Assembly (NCBI GenBank): GCA_965277775.1
Contig: OZ255843.1
Span: forward strand, 1-64,000
Source: G965195345 sp965277775
GTDB lineage: Bacteria > Pseudomonadota > Gammaproteobacteria > CAKMZV01
Direction: 5' to 3'
Length of the DNA: 64,000 nucleotides
The notes below the pieces were generated by a model. The model did no database searches. It had not been told where the DNA came from and was given only the letters and a program-made list of their open reading frames with translations. Position numbers and translations under genes: made by a program. Shown piece by piece: positions 25,240 through 34,203 of the stretch. Each line of letters opens with the position of its first letter. The stretch's first letter is position 1.

Positions 25240-28200
25240 ATGGCATTGCTGGTTTTTCAAGGCAAGCCTTATTTTCCCCAACATCGCCAGCGGGCGATCA
25301 CCCATCATTTACAATCTGCAGGTTTCGCTTGTGAGGCGATCCAATCGAATTGGTGTTATTTTGTTCAGTTAAAAGCTGGGCAGTCATTGAGTACGACTCA
25401 AATGACTCAGTTGGGCATTTTATTGAATGCAACACCAACAGTTTTAGAATGGCCAGTTCACTCCTTGCTTGTGACCCCTCGAATTGGGACGATCTCTCCA
25501 TGGTCAACCAAGGCCACTCAATTGGCGCAAATTGCTGGTTTTGGGCATATTGAACGCGTAGAGCAGGGCATCTGTGTGCAAGCATCTGCTTTTGTTGATG
25601 CGCAAGCGGTGAGTTGTATCAAGCCTTTGTTGCACGATAAGATGGTTCAAACAATCTGGCACCGTTCATTGATTCACCAGCCCCACACCATTGAGCAGTT
25701 GTTTGTTCAGCATGCCCCCCAGAAGTTGACGACCTATGATATAAAAACTCAGGGCATGGCACCATTAAAACAGGCCAATGATGCCTTAGGTTTGGCTCTG
25801 AATGCCATTGAAATGGACTATTTTTATGCCTTATTTGTTGAGTTAGAACGCAATCCAACCGATGCTGAGCTGATGATGTTTGCTCAGGTCAATTCGGAGC
25901 ATTGTCGCCATAAAATATTTAATGCCCAGTGGAATATCGACGGCGTGGATCAATCCATGACCTTGTTTGATATGATTCGCAATACCCATCGCTCAAACCC
26001 AGAAGGAACCTTGTCAGCCTATGAGGATAATGCCGCTGTGATTGAAGGTGGTTCGGGTTCCAAGTGGGTGATAGTTGATGGGGCCTACGCTGCACAAGAA
26101 GCGGTGATACACCATCAAATTAAGGTTGAAACGCACAATCACCCCACCGCCATCTCGCCTCGACCTGGTGCGGCAACGGGGGCTGGGGGTGAAATTCGCG
26201 ATGAGGCGGCCACTGGACGAGGTGGCCAACCCAAAGCAGGCTTAGTCGGCTACAGCGTCTCCCATTTAAATATTCCAAATCATCCCCAGCCTTGGGAGAT
26301 GAGTGTCGGTCAACCAGAACACATTGCCAGTGCCTATCAGATAATGATTGAAGCCCCAGTTGGTGCAGCCAGTTATAACAATGAATTTGGGCGACCTGTG
26401 ATTAATGGCTATTTTCGCAGTTGGATGGCTGAGGATTTGGCAGCAACAGCGACCAAGGATGGTGCATGGTTGGGCTATCACAAGCCGATTATGCTCGCAG
26501 GGGGTATTGGGCAAATGGTTGGCTCAGTTGAGAAAGAATCCTTCAGGCATAAAACGGCTTTGATTGTTTTGGGCGGACCCGCTCAGCTCATTGGCTTAGG
26601 CGGTGGCGCAAGCTCGAGTCAAGACAATCGCTCGGAAAACAGTGCCTTAGATTTTGCCTCTGTTCAACGCGATAATCCTGAGATGCAACGACGTTGCCAA
26701 GAGGTGATCAACCGTTGTGTGTGGCTGAACGAAGCCAATCCAATCACTTCTATTCACGATGTGGGGGCGGGAGGTATTTCAAATGCTTTGCCAGAATTGT
26801 TGGCAGATGCCAAACAGGGTGGGCGCATTCAATTGCGCGATGTTTTAATCGATGAAGTCGGTATGAGTCCGGCAGAGATTTGGTGCAATGAATCACAGGA
26901 GCGTTATGTGATGGGCATTGGGGTTGAAAATCTACCCCAATTTTTGGCCTTGTGCCAGCGTGAACGTTGCCCCGTTGCAGTGGTTGGTTATTCCGATGAT
27001 GATCAGGTGTTGGTGATTGACGATGCCTTACACCAGCAAAGGGTGGTCGATTTACCCTTGAATAAGTTATTGGGTAAGCTACCCAATCCTAAGCGTTCGG
27101 TGAGTCGTCCCAAACCACATCATAAACCGTTTAAACGTCCCAGTAAAGACTTAGAATCAAGTGCTTTAAAAATCCTATCGCATCCGACGGTGGGCGATAA
27201 ATCCTATTTGATTACCATAGGTGACCGATCTGTCGGGGGATTGATACACCGCGATCAGATGGTGGGCCCATGGCAAGTCCCAGTGGCAGACTGTGGTGTT
27301 TCACTAAGAGATTTTGACGGATTTTCTGGTGAAGTCATCGCTGTGGGTGAGCGCACCCCCATTGCTGCATTGGATGCAGTGGCTTCTGCGCGTATGGGCG
27401 TGGCTGAAGCGGTGATGAATGCTTTGAGCGCACCAATCAAGCATCTATCTGACATCAAAATGTCTGCCAATTGGATGGTCGCCATGAATCACCCCAACGA
27501 AGGTGCGCATCTATACGATGCGGTGCAAGCCATTGGCATGGAACTGTGCCCGCAACTGGGCATCAGCATTCCAGTGGGTAAGGATTCCATGTCGATGCAA
27601 ATGAGCTGGCAACAAGGGACAGACAAAGTACAAGTCCGAGCGCCCGTGTCGGTTGTGCTTTCTGCTTTTGCAGTGGTGGATGATGTGCGTGAAACATTGA
27701 CCCCACAGTGTTTGTTGACCGATAACGACAATGAGCTCTGGTTCATTGATTTAGGCGTTGGTAAAAACCGCTTGGGTGCATCCATTTATGCTGAGGTGTA
27801 CCAACAAATGGGCGATGTTCCACCCAATTTAGACGACGCGCAACTTCTGATTCAATGGCATGCGGCCTTTAAGGCATTAAAGCAACGCCATTGGGTTTTT
27901 GCCTATCATGACCGTTCCGATGGTGGGCTGTTTGCTTGCTTGGCCGAGATGGCTTTTGCCTCGCATCGTGGCATGGCCATCGATTTAGCCTCTTTGGCGG
28001 GAGAGGGCGACGCCATATTGTTCAATGAAGAGTTGGGCGCGGTATTTCAAACGCCATTGAGCAAACACGCCGAAGTGTTGCAGCTATTAACAGCACATGG
28101 TTTGGCGCACTGCTGTCATGCCATAGGGCAGGTGACTGACAATCTCCTGTTGGACATCGTCAAAGGCCAACAAAACCTCATATCGTTGTCTTTGCAACAA

Positions 28201-29154
28201 GCGATGACGACTTGGAGCAAAAACAGTTATCTGATGACTGAGGCGCGCGATGATGCTGAATGCGCGCAAATGTGGTACCAAAATAGTTGTCAGTTTGAAG
28301 ATTCTGGGATGAGTCCAGTACTTGGCGCAGATTTTGCCTTTAAGACACCCAATTCGAATTGGACGATCAATCGCAATGATGCGCCCAAAGTGGCCATTTT
28401 GAGAGAACAGGGGGTAAATGGTCAGAACGAGATGGCCGCCGCCTTTTACCAAGCTGGATTTAACCCCATTGATGTTCATGTGAACGATCTGCTTGAAGGA
28501 TCGGACATTTTGCAAACTTGCAATGGCTTGGCTGTTTGTGGTGGATTTTCTTACGGGGATGTACTGGGCGCAGGTCAAGGTTGGGCAAAATCAATTTTAT
28601 TTAACCCAGCATTGAGGCAAAAATTTGAAGCGTTTTTTCAGCGCCCAACGACTTTTACATTTGGCGCTTGCAATGGTTGTCAAATGTTGGTTTCTCTTAA
28701 ATCAATCATACCAGGCAGTGAACACTGGCCGACCTTTGTCGAAAACAACAGTCACCAATTTGAAGCTCGGCTGAGTATGGTGGAAATACCTGCCAATCCT
28801 TCGATCATGATGCGGGGCTTACACGGGTCTCATTTGCCCGTGGTGGTATCGCACGCCGAAGGGCGGGTTCTGTTTGATTCATCCCAAGCTTTTGATAAAG
28901 CCCTTGAGTCAAATCTTGTTGCCATGCGCTATGTGGACCATACAGGTCAAGTGACCCAGCAGTATCCTTTGAATCCCAATGGCTCACCCCAGGGCATCAC
29001 GGCTTTAACCTCAGAGGATGGCAGGGTGACCATCAGTATGCCTCATCCCGAAAGATGTTTCCGTAAGGTACAATATTCTTGGTGTCCAGCGGATTGGCCA
29101 GAGCAGAGCCCGTGGATGCACTTGTTTTATAATGCTCGAACGTTTTTAGATTAG
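25240..29154 (+). CDS. purL: Phosphoribosylformylglycinamidine synthase (single-chain)
   Basis: PurL makes formylglycinamidine ribonucleotide from FGAR, glutamine and ATP in purine synthesis. The 1304 residues are the long single-chain form of gammaproteobacteria: an N-terminal PurS-like domain, two AIRS-type halves (first with FAQVNSEHCRHKIFN and KVETHNHPTAISP, second with VAMNHPNEGAHLYDAV and HDRSDGGLFACL), and a C-terminal glutaminase with FGACNGCQMLVSL holding the catalytic Cys, plus SMPHPERCFR. All expected motifs are present. It starts 2 nt after the small lipoprotein gene, so it is likely cotranscribed with dapA. Confidence 0.97.
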   Translation: MALLVFQGKPYFPQHRQRAITHHLQSAGFACEAIQSNWCYFVQLKAGQSLSTTQMTQLGILLNATPTVLEWPVHSLLVTPRIGTISPWSTKATQLAQIAGFGHIERVEQGICVQASAFVDAQAVSCIKPLLHDKMVQTIWHRSLIHQPHTIEQLFVQHAPQKLTTYDIKTQGMAPLKQANDALGLALNAIEMDYFYALFVELERNPTDAELMMFAQVNSEHCRHKIFNAQWNIDGVDQSMTLFDMIRNTHRSNPEGTLSAYEDNAAVIEGGSGSKWVIVDGAYAAQEAVIHHQIKVETHNHPTAISPRPGAATGAGGEIRDEAATGRGGQPKAGLVGYSVSHLNIPNHPQPWEMSVGQPEHIASAYQIMIEAPVGAASYNNEFGRPVINGYFRSWMAEDLAATATKDGAWLGYHKPIMLAGGIGQMVGSVEKESFRHKTALIVLGGPAQLIGLGGGASSSQDNRSENSALDFASVQRDNPEMQRRCQEVINRCVWLNEANPITSIHDVGAGGISNALPELLADAKQGGRIQLRDVLIDEVGMSPAEIWCNESQERYVMGIGVENLPQFLALCQRERCPVAVVGYSDDDQVLVIDDALHQQRVVDLPLNKLLGKLPNPKRSVSRPKPHHKPFKRPSKDLESSALKILSHPTVGDKSYLITIGDRSVGGLIHRDQMVGPWQVPVADCGVSLRDFDGFSGEVIAVGERTPIAALDAVASARMGVAEAVMNALSAPIKHLSDIKMSANWMVAMNHPNEGAHLYDAVQAIGMELCPQLGISIPVGKDSMSMQMSWQQGTDKVQVRAPVSVVLSAFAVVDDVRETLTPQCLLTDNDNELWFIDLGVGKNRLGASIYAEVYQQMGDVPPNLDDAQLLIQWHAAFKALKQRHWVFAYHDRSDGGLFACLAEMAFASHRGMAIDLASLAGEGDAILFNEELGAVFQTPLSKHAEVLQLLTAHGLAHCCHAIGQVTDNLLLDIVKGQQNLISLSLQQAMTTWSKNSYLMTEARDDAECAQMWYQNSCQFEDSGMSPVLGADFAFKTPNSNWTINRNDAPKVAILREQGVNGQNEMAAAFYQAGFNPIDVHVNDLLEGSDILQTCNGLAVCGGFSYGDVLGAGQGWAKSILFNPALRQKFEAFFQRPTTFTFGACNGCQMLVSLKSIIPGSEHWPTFVENNSHQFEARLSMVEIPANPSIMMRGLHGSHLPVVVSHAEGRVLFDSSQAFDKALESNLVAMRYVDHTGQVTQQYPLNPNGSPQGITALTSEDGRVTISMPHPERCFRKVQYSWCPADWPEQSPWMHLFYNARTFLD

Positions 29155-29166
29155 TTTGATAACAAA

Positions 29167-29562
29167 ATGAACAAAAAACTTATAAATAGCCTTATTGGAT
29201 TGCTGCTGCTGTTGCTGGCGAATGGGGTGATGGCACTGGAAACCTTGCCCGCCATTGGCCACGAAACCGTGGAAGAAGCTTATGAAGCACTGAAAATAGA
29301 CCAAAATGCCAAAGCATCAGAGTATGAAGGCTGGTATCTATTTACGACCAGCCATGATGGGGTCTATTCCATATGGTCTTTTACACCACCCGAACATCCG
29401 GCGCATCCGAGCGTCATCAAACGTGACATTGTCAAAAAAGACAAAAAACTGTACATCAACATGAACGCTTTATGCGAAGCGGTTGAGTTAAATTGCGATT
29501 TATTGATTGAATCGTTTAAGCAAATTAATGAGGAGATCAAAGCGCGGCATGAATCTTCTTAA
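29167..29562 (+). CDS. Small exported protein of unknown function
   Basis: Unrecognised 131-residue protein with a clear signal peptide: Lys-rich N terminus, hydrophobic residues 9-22 and likely cleavage after VMA at 21-23. The mature part is acidic at first, with EGWYLFTTSHDGVYSIWSFTP in the middle and two cysteines (near residues 102 and 109) that could form a disulphide. It begins 13 nt after purL and may be read from the same transcript. No homology that I can name. Confidence 0.6.
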   Translation: MNKKLINSLIGLLLLLLANGVMALETLPAIGHETVEEAYEALKIDQNAKASEYEGWYLFTTSHDGVYSIWSFTPPEHPAHPSVIKRDIVKKDKKLYINMNALCEAVELNCDLLIESFKQINEEIKARHESS

Positions 29563-29594
29563 TTCGGTGGTAATCAACTAAGCAGGAGTTTTGT

Positions 29595-29987
29595 ATGAAA
29601 TTCAGTATTTTAGGGCTTTTTCTAAGCATGACATTGGCGTCAACCGCTTGGGCTATGGAAGATGGCGAAGATCGCCTAAACAGCGGAAAGGTTGAGGTTT
29701 ATTCCGAACAAACAAAGCGTTGGATTGATCCTGATGCCTATTTTAGTCAGGAAATCAAACGCATTCAAAGCGAGAAGGGCTCAAAACATTATGGTGACAT
29801 TCGAGGGGGAAAATACCCGCCTTATGAATCAGTGGGTGAATGGGATGTTTTGGTTGATATCCTACCCGACAATCGTCAATGTCCCATGGTGTTTTTTCAC
29901 AACCGCTGGCGCCGATTACCTGATGTCTTGGCACTTTCAAGCCAAATGCGCAATTGGGGTGGTTGTCAGGATGTCTTTAATTATTGA
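29595..29987 (+). CDS. Small exported protein of unknown function
   Basis: Unrecognised 130-residue protein with a signal peptide (residues 1-20, cleavage likely after AWA). The start ATG at 29595 has a ribosome-binding site, GGAG at about 29584. The mature part has two cysteines (near residues 97 and 124) and is rich in aromatic and charged residues, for example FFHNRWRRLPDVLAL. It follows the previous exported protein by 32 nt; the pair may work together, but they are not similar to each other. Confidence 0.6.
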   Translation: MKFSILGLFLSMTLASTAWAMEDGEDRLNSGKVEVYSEQTKRWIDPDAYFSQEIKRIQSEKGSKHYGDIRGGKYPPYESVGEWDVLVDILPDNRQCPMVFFHNRWRRLPDVLALSSQMRNWGGCQDVFNY

Positions 29988-30029
29988 TTAGGCAATCGCG
30001 CTAATCAATTGCCATTGCCCGAGTTTTTT
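29986..30029 (+). terminator. Possible weak terminator
   Basis: Overlapping inverted repeats GATTAG (29986-29991) / CTAATC (30001-30006) and GGCAAT (29991-29996) / ATTGCC (30014-30019), followed after CCGAG by six T at 30024-30029. Confidence 0.35.
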
Positions 30030-30100
30030 AAATAATAAACCATGGCGCTCGCTGAAGCGAGGGCATTCATCGTCTAAGAGATAGATTGCGCCCTGTTGCA

Positions 30101-30133
30101 CTAAGCCCGCTCTTTGTTGAAGAGCGGACTTAG
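30101..30133. other. Long imperfect hairpin between convergent genes
   Basis: CTAAGCCCGCTCTT (30101-30114) pairs with AAGAGCGGACTTAG (30120-30133) with one mismatch and a 5-nt loop. It lies between the plus-strand exported protein gene and the minus-strand catalase gene. No T-run on either side, so a classical terminator is doubtful; a transcript-end stabilising hairpin or a small repeat is possible. Confidence 0.5.
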
Positions 30134-30148
30134 AACAGGAAGCCGTCT

Positions 30149-31615
30149 TTAAGACGCCTTAACGTTCAGACCATACTTTTTGTTGACCGCATCAGCCACA
30201 CCCGCACCATAGGCTGGGTCAGCTTTGCTGAAGTGTGCCAATTGACGCTCAATGATTTCGCTTGGAACACCGTCCATGGCATCTGCAATGTTGGCATATA
30301 AACGTTGTTTTTGACCGTCATCAAACAACCTATAAAGATTGCCCGCTTGGGTGTAATCATCATTGTTAATGCGATGATTGTGCCGATCAACTGTGCCATT
30401 CAATGCCAGTGGTGGCTCTACATAGTCCGCATTTTCTTTGGGACCATCAAAACTGTTGGGTTCGTAATAAGCATCACCACCTTTGGGGCTATCAAAACGC
30501 ATACTGCCATCTAAATGATAGTGATTGGTCTCATTGATGGGACGATTGACCGGTAGGGATTCGTAATGCGTCCCAACCCTATAGCGGTGCGCATCGGCAT
30601 AAGAGAATACCCGTGCAATAAGCATTTTATCAGGCGAAACCCCAATGCCATTAACGACGTTTGAAGGCGAAAATGATGATTGCTCAATTTCAGCAAAATA
30701 ATTTTCAGGATTTTCATTTAAGGTCATGACACCCACGTCAATCAAAGGATAGTCACAGTGCGGCCAGACCTTAGTTAAATCAAAGGGGTTGATGCCAGTA
30801 CGGGCTTCGTAATCAGCCGCTTCGGCTTCAGGCATGGCTTGTATGCAAAAACGCCATTGTGGGCAATTGCCTTGTTCAATGCTGTGGAACAGGTCGCGTT
30901 GAGCGCTTTCTCTGTCTTGTCCAACCAGTTCAGCACCTTCAGCGTTGGTGTAGTGTGCATGACCTTGCATCGATTTAAAATGAAATTTGACCCAAAAACG
31001 CTCATTTTTAGCATTGATGAGGCTGTAAGTATGGCTGCCGTAGCCATTGATTTGACGGTAATTTTTTGGCAGTCCGCGATCGCTCATCAAAATGGTGACT
31101 TGATGTAAGCTTTCGGGAGACAAAGACCAGAAATCCCAAGCCGCTGTATTGCTGCGCATATGCGTTTTAGGATGGCGTTTTTGGGTATGAATAAAATCAG
31201 GAAATTTGAGGGGATCGCGCACAAAAAACACAGGCGTGTTGTTACCGACCATATCCCAGTTGCCTTCATTGGTATAAAACTTAAGAGCAAATCCCCGCAC
31301 ATCGCGTTCTGCATCGGCTGCACCGCGTTCACCTGCAACGGTCGAAAAACGTGCTAAAACCCGTGTTTTTTTGCCTTTTTGCAAGCAATCTGCTTTGCTG
31401 TATTGAGAAATGTCGGCGTTGACTTCTAAGGTTCCATAAGCGCCCGACCCTTTTGCATGAACCACTCGTTCAGGGATTCTTTCGCGATTTTGGTGCGCCA
31501 ATTTTTCAATCAATTGGTAATCGTTGAGGGTGACTGGGCCACGATTGCCAGCGGTTAAACTGTTTTGGTTATCTGCAACGGGATTCCCGCCAGTGGTTGT
31601 TAATTGTTTTGCCAT
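30149..31615 (-). CDS. katA: Monofunctional haem catalase
   Basis: Catalase breaks down hydrogen peroxide to water and oxygen. The 488-residue protein is of the small-subunit type. The catalytic His is in RVVHAKGSGAYG (about residue 53), the catalytic Asn in GNNTPVFFVRD, and the proximal haem Tyr in RVFSYADAHRYRVG. It lacks the C-terminal flavodoxin-like domain of large catalases and has no signal peptide, so it is cytoplasmic. The start has an AAGGAG ribosome-binding site, and a sigma-70-like promoter lies about 80-110 bp upstream. I see no clear OxyR site. Confidence 0.96.
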   Translation of the reverse strand: MAKQLTTTGGNPVADNQNSLTAGNRGPVTLNDYQLIEKLAHQNRERIPERVVHAKGSGAYGTLEVNADISQYSKADCLQKGKKTRVLARFSTVAGERGAADAERDVRGFALKFYTNEGNWDMVGNNTPVFFVRDPLKFPDFIHTQKRHPKTHMRSNTAAWDFWSLSPESLHQVTILMSDRGLPKNYRQINGYGSHTYSLINAKNERFWVKFHFKSMQGHAHYTNAEGAELVGQDRESAQRDLFHSIEQGNCPQWRFCIQAMPEAEAADYEARTGINPFDLTKVWPHCDYPLIDVGVMTLNENPENYFAEIEQSSFSPSNVVNGIGVSPDKMLIARVFSYADAHRYRVGTHYESLPVNRPINETNHYHLDGSMRFDSPKGGDAYYEPNSFDGPKENADYVEPPLALNGTVDRHNHRINNDDYTQAGNLYRLFDDGQKQRLYANIADAMDGVPSEIIERQLAHFSKADPAYGAGVADAVNKKYGLNVKAS

Positions 31616-31696
31616 TTATTGCTCCTTAATCAAGTCAATGATTGATGAAAAGATGATGAATTTATTCGGTTATAGTTAAGAATACGTATGAAACGG

Positions 31697-31726
31697 ATTT
31701 TACCCCACATTTGAATTGGTTTTCAA
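31697..31726 (-). promoter_or_regulatory. Putative sigma-70 promoter of katA
   Basis: On the minus strand, TTGAAA (31721-31726) and TAAAAT (31697-31702) separated by 18 bp, roughly 80 bp before the catalase start. Confidence 0.5.
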
Positions 31727-31833
31727 TGAGTTGCAAGGTTTTTATATTTCATTGAGCGAATGCCAAAATTCTTTAGATGCGATTCATTATTTTATAAGTT
31801 AGATGCGCGCGTGCATTTTGACGGCACTTTCAT

Positions 31834-32574
31834 CTAGTTGCGCGCTGGCATATTTTCTGCATTATGCTCAATGACTTTTTCCACATCGTTTGCAACGTCT
31901 GTTAGCCCCAGTTCTAGGTAAGAATCTTTCAATAAATACAGCGCATAGCGGGCGTGAACGGTGTCTGGATAAGTATCGATGATATTTGTTGCGCGATTGA
32001 TGGACGCCACCCACGCTTTTCTGTCGAAGTAGGTATTTGCCACGTACAACTCATGTCGTGCTAAACGATTTCTTAAAACAGGAATGCGCTGTTTGGCTGG
32101 TGCCACATAAGGGCTATCGGGATATTTTTCCAAAATAATTTTATAGCGTCTGAGCGCTTCTGCAACCGAGGAAACATCGGTTCGGGCGGGATCATTGATG
32201 TATTCATTGTTGATGCTGAAATTGCTCGCTTCCTGTAATAAAGCCAGTAGAAAATACGCATAATCAGAGTGTTTGTGACCGGGATAATTGCGTAAAAATT
32301 CGCGTAATTCAAGACTGGCTGTATCATTACGATCGAGCAAAAACCAAGCATAAGCTTTGTCTAACCAGGCTTGCTCTGAAAAAACGCCGTAGGGATATTT
32401 GGATTGGAGAAAATCATAGGCTTCAATCGCATCGTTGTAATCGCCCAATTCTAATTTTTCACGGGCATCTGTGTAGAGTTCACCATCGGTGCCATCGTAA
32501 TTAGGAACCGAAGTACAGCCATATAAAAACAGGCTAAATAACAAGAAAAAACTGAATAGAGCGGGGCGTTTCAT
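31834..32574 (-). CDS. bamD: BamD, outer membrane assembly lipoprotein
   Basis: BamD is the essential lipoprotein of the BAM complex that inserts beta-barrel proteins into the outer membrane. The 246-residue protein has a lipoprotein signal with lipobox LYGC (Cys20) and about five TPR repeats, including AREKLELGDYNDAIEAYDFLQSKYP-type helices and a C-terminal YLLKDSYLELGLTDVAND repeat. The ATG at 32574 lacks a Shine-Dalgarno sequence, and a TATAAT box sits 8 nt upstream, so the message may be leaderless. Confidence 0.95.
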   Translation of the reverse strand: MKRPALFSFFLLFSLFLYGCTSVPNYDGTDGELYTDAREKLELGDYNDAIEAYDFLQSKYPYGVFSEQAWLDKAYAWFLLDRNDTASLELREFLRNYPGHKHSDYAYFLLALLQEASNFSINNEYINDPARTDVSSVAEALRRYKIILEKYPDSPYVAPAKQRIPVLRNRLARHELYVANTYFDRKAWVASINRATNIIDTYPDTVHARYALYLLKDSYLELGLTDVANDVEKVIEHNAENMPARN

Positions 32575-32582
32575 GTGGCGTT

Positions 32583-32588
32583 ATTATA
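32583..32588 (-). promoter_or_regulatory. -10 box immediately upstream of bamD
   Basis: TATAAT on the minus strand ends 8 nt before the bamD ATG (32574), preceded by TG. No good -35. If used, transcription would start at or within about 2 nt of the ATG. Confidence 0.4.
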
Positions 32589-32629
32589 CACTTTGTAAAG
32601 GTTGGTGGATATAAGTTCACGCCGACAAT

Positions 32630-32659
32630 TTGACACAGTTTGAGTCTTTGTGATAATAA
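32630..32659 (+). promoter_or_regulatory. Putative promoter of the DUF1185 gene set
   Basis: Perfect TTGACA at 32630-32635, then GATAAT (32652-32657, 16-bp spacer) or TAATAA (32654-32659, 18-bp spacer). It points toward the gene starting at 32763. Confidence 0.55.
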
Positions 32660-32762
32660 TATCCACTGCCTTGTTCTAATAAATTAAAATAACACGATCA
32701 AAGGCTGTGGTGTCATAATGTCACACGCCTAATTTAACGATTTCTAACCATTAAAATGTATT

Positions 32763-33386
32763 ATGTCAGTAAAAATCAGAAAAACCCTTTGTCACATTGA
32801 AGAAACGCACATAGAAGGCGGAAAATCTGCCAATCCGCCCCTCAAACTCATTGCGGCTGTTGCGGTCATAGAGAATCCTTGGGCAGGACGAGGATTTGTG
32901 GAAAATTTAAAACCAGAAATTCATGCAGTCGGACCAATATTGGGCGAAAAATTGACCCAAATGATTATTGATACTGCGGGCGGCGGCGATAAGGTTGAAG
33001 CCTATGGAAAGTCCGCGGTCGTTGGCCTAAATGGTGAAGTAGAACACGCCTCAGCGATCATTCACACCTTGCGTTTTGGCAATTTTTACCGTGAGGCTGT
33101 AGGCGCTAAATCGTATTTATCTTTCTGCAATACCCGAGGTGGCGCCAACGCGCCCATCATGATTCCATTGATGGATAAACATGATGCGGGTCGTCGTTCA
33201 CATTATCTGACCATTCAATTGTCCATACCCGATGCACCAGCGGCGGATGAACTGGTTGTGGCATTGGGGGCTTCTATTGGTGGACGGCCGCATCACCGTA
33301 TCGGTGATCGCTATCAAGACATAGAGGATCTTAAAAAGGAGCGTGGTGAAGCAAAATTTGATGCAGACAACCCTGCCGCGCTATAA
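32763..33386 (+). CDS. Amino acid synthesis family protein (DUF1185)
   Basis: This 207-residue protein matches the DUF1185 / 'amino acid synthesis' family, whose reaction is not established. Recognisable family features are the N-terminal KTLCHIEETHIEGG, AAVAVIENPWAGR, the glycine-rich DTAGGGDKVEAYGKSAVVGLNG and the C-terminal GGRPHHRIGDRYQD. It is the first gene of a set encoding a hydrolase, flavin reductase, luciferase-like monooxygenase and aldehyde dehydrogenase, which suggests a role in breaking down a nitrogen-containing compound. The next gene starts inside its 3' end. Confidence 0.8.
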   Translation: MSVKIRKTLCHIEETHIEGGKSANPPLKLIAAVAVIENPWAGRGFVENLKPEIHAVGPILGEKLTQMIIDTAGGGDKVEAYGKSAVVGLNGEVEHASAIIHTLRFGNFYREAVGAKSYLSFCNTRGGANAPIMIPLMDKHDAGRRSHYLTIQLSIPDAPAADELVVALGASIGGRPHHRIGDRYQDIEDLKKERGEAKFDADNPAAL

Positions 33387-34191
33387 AACACCATTAGGTC
33401 TTGCCTACCACAGCACAGGGGCTGGAGAACCGATAGTATTGATCCATGGGGTGGGGCTAAGGCTCGAAGCATGGTTGCCTCAAATAAATCTATTGGCTGA
33501 AACAAATAGTGTGTATGCTTTGGACATGCCAGGTCATGGAGAATCGGCACCACTAAATAGGCGGGCAGGGCAAACTTCATCGGTTAGCGATTACGTCGCG
33601 TGGTTGTCGCAGTGTGTTGGTGAATTAGATCTGCCCAAATTTCATTTGGTTGGGCATTCAATGGGTGCATTGATCGCCCTGAGCTATGCAACCCAGTTTT
33701 CTGACAGATTATGGTCATTATCAGCTTTGAATGCGGTCTATTGTCGCTCAAAAGCCGATCGTGCAGCTGTAGAGCAACGTGCATATCAATTGCTGTCAAA
33801 TGATTGGAATCTCAACGCACCCGTAAAGCGTTGGTTTGGTGAATGGTCAAGCTTAGATGCTTCAACTCGAGATATTTACAAAGCGGTTCAGTCGTGGCTT
33901 GAGACCAATCAAAAAACCGGCTATGCTATGGCTTATGAGGCTTTTGCCACAGGTGATGACGTCTATGCAGGCGGTTTGAGCGCCATACAGTGTCCCAGCC
34001 TAATATTAACGGGCAGTGAAGATAAAAACTCAACACCCGCCATGGCACAAGCCATTGCTGGGGAAATACCACAGGGGCGAAGCGTCGAAGTTGTTGGCCA
34101 CGGACATATGGTTCATTTAACGGCTGCCAATCGCGTTAACCATGCGCTTCAAACCATCACCAGGCGCAACAACGCCTTCAATAAAGTTTAA
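33346..34191 (+). CDS. Alpha/beta hydrolase
   Basis: This protein of about 281 residues has the alpha/beta hydrolase fold: oxyanion region VLIHGVGLRLEAW, nucleophile elbow GHSMGA with the catalytic Ser near residue 105, an acidic residue in LILTGSEDKNSTP and the catalytic His in VVGHGHMVHL. Substrate is not evident; cleavage of an ester or amide product of the neighbouring monooxygenase is a reasonable guess. The start is uncertain: GTG at 33343 or 33346 follows AAGGAG (33336-33341), and an ATG at 33361 lacks a close ribosome-binding site. All lie inside the DUF1185 gene. Confidence 0.85.
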   Translation: MKQNLMQTTLPRYKTPLGLAYHSTGAGEPIVLIHGVGLRLEAWLPQINLLAETNSVYALDMPGHGESAPLNRRAGQTSSVSDYVAWLSQCVGELDLPKFHLVGHSMGALIALSYATQFSDRLWSLSALNAVYCRSKADRAAVEQRAYQLLSNDWNLNAPVKRWFGEWSSLDASTRDIYKAVQSWLETNQKTGYAMAYEAFATGDDVYAGGLSAIQCPSLILTGSEDKNSTPAMAQAIAGEIPQGRSVEVVGHGHMVHLTAANRVNHALQTITRRNNAFNKV

Positions 34192-34203
34192 AATACCAAG
34201 ATT

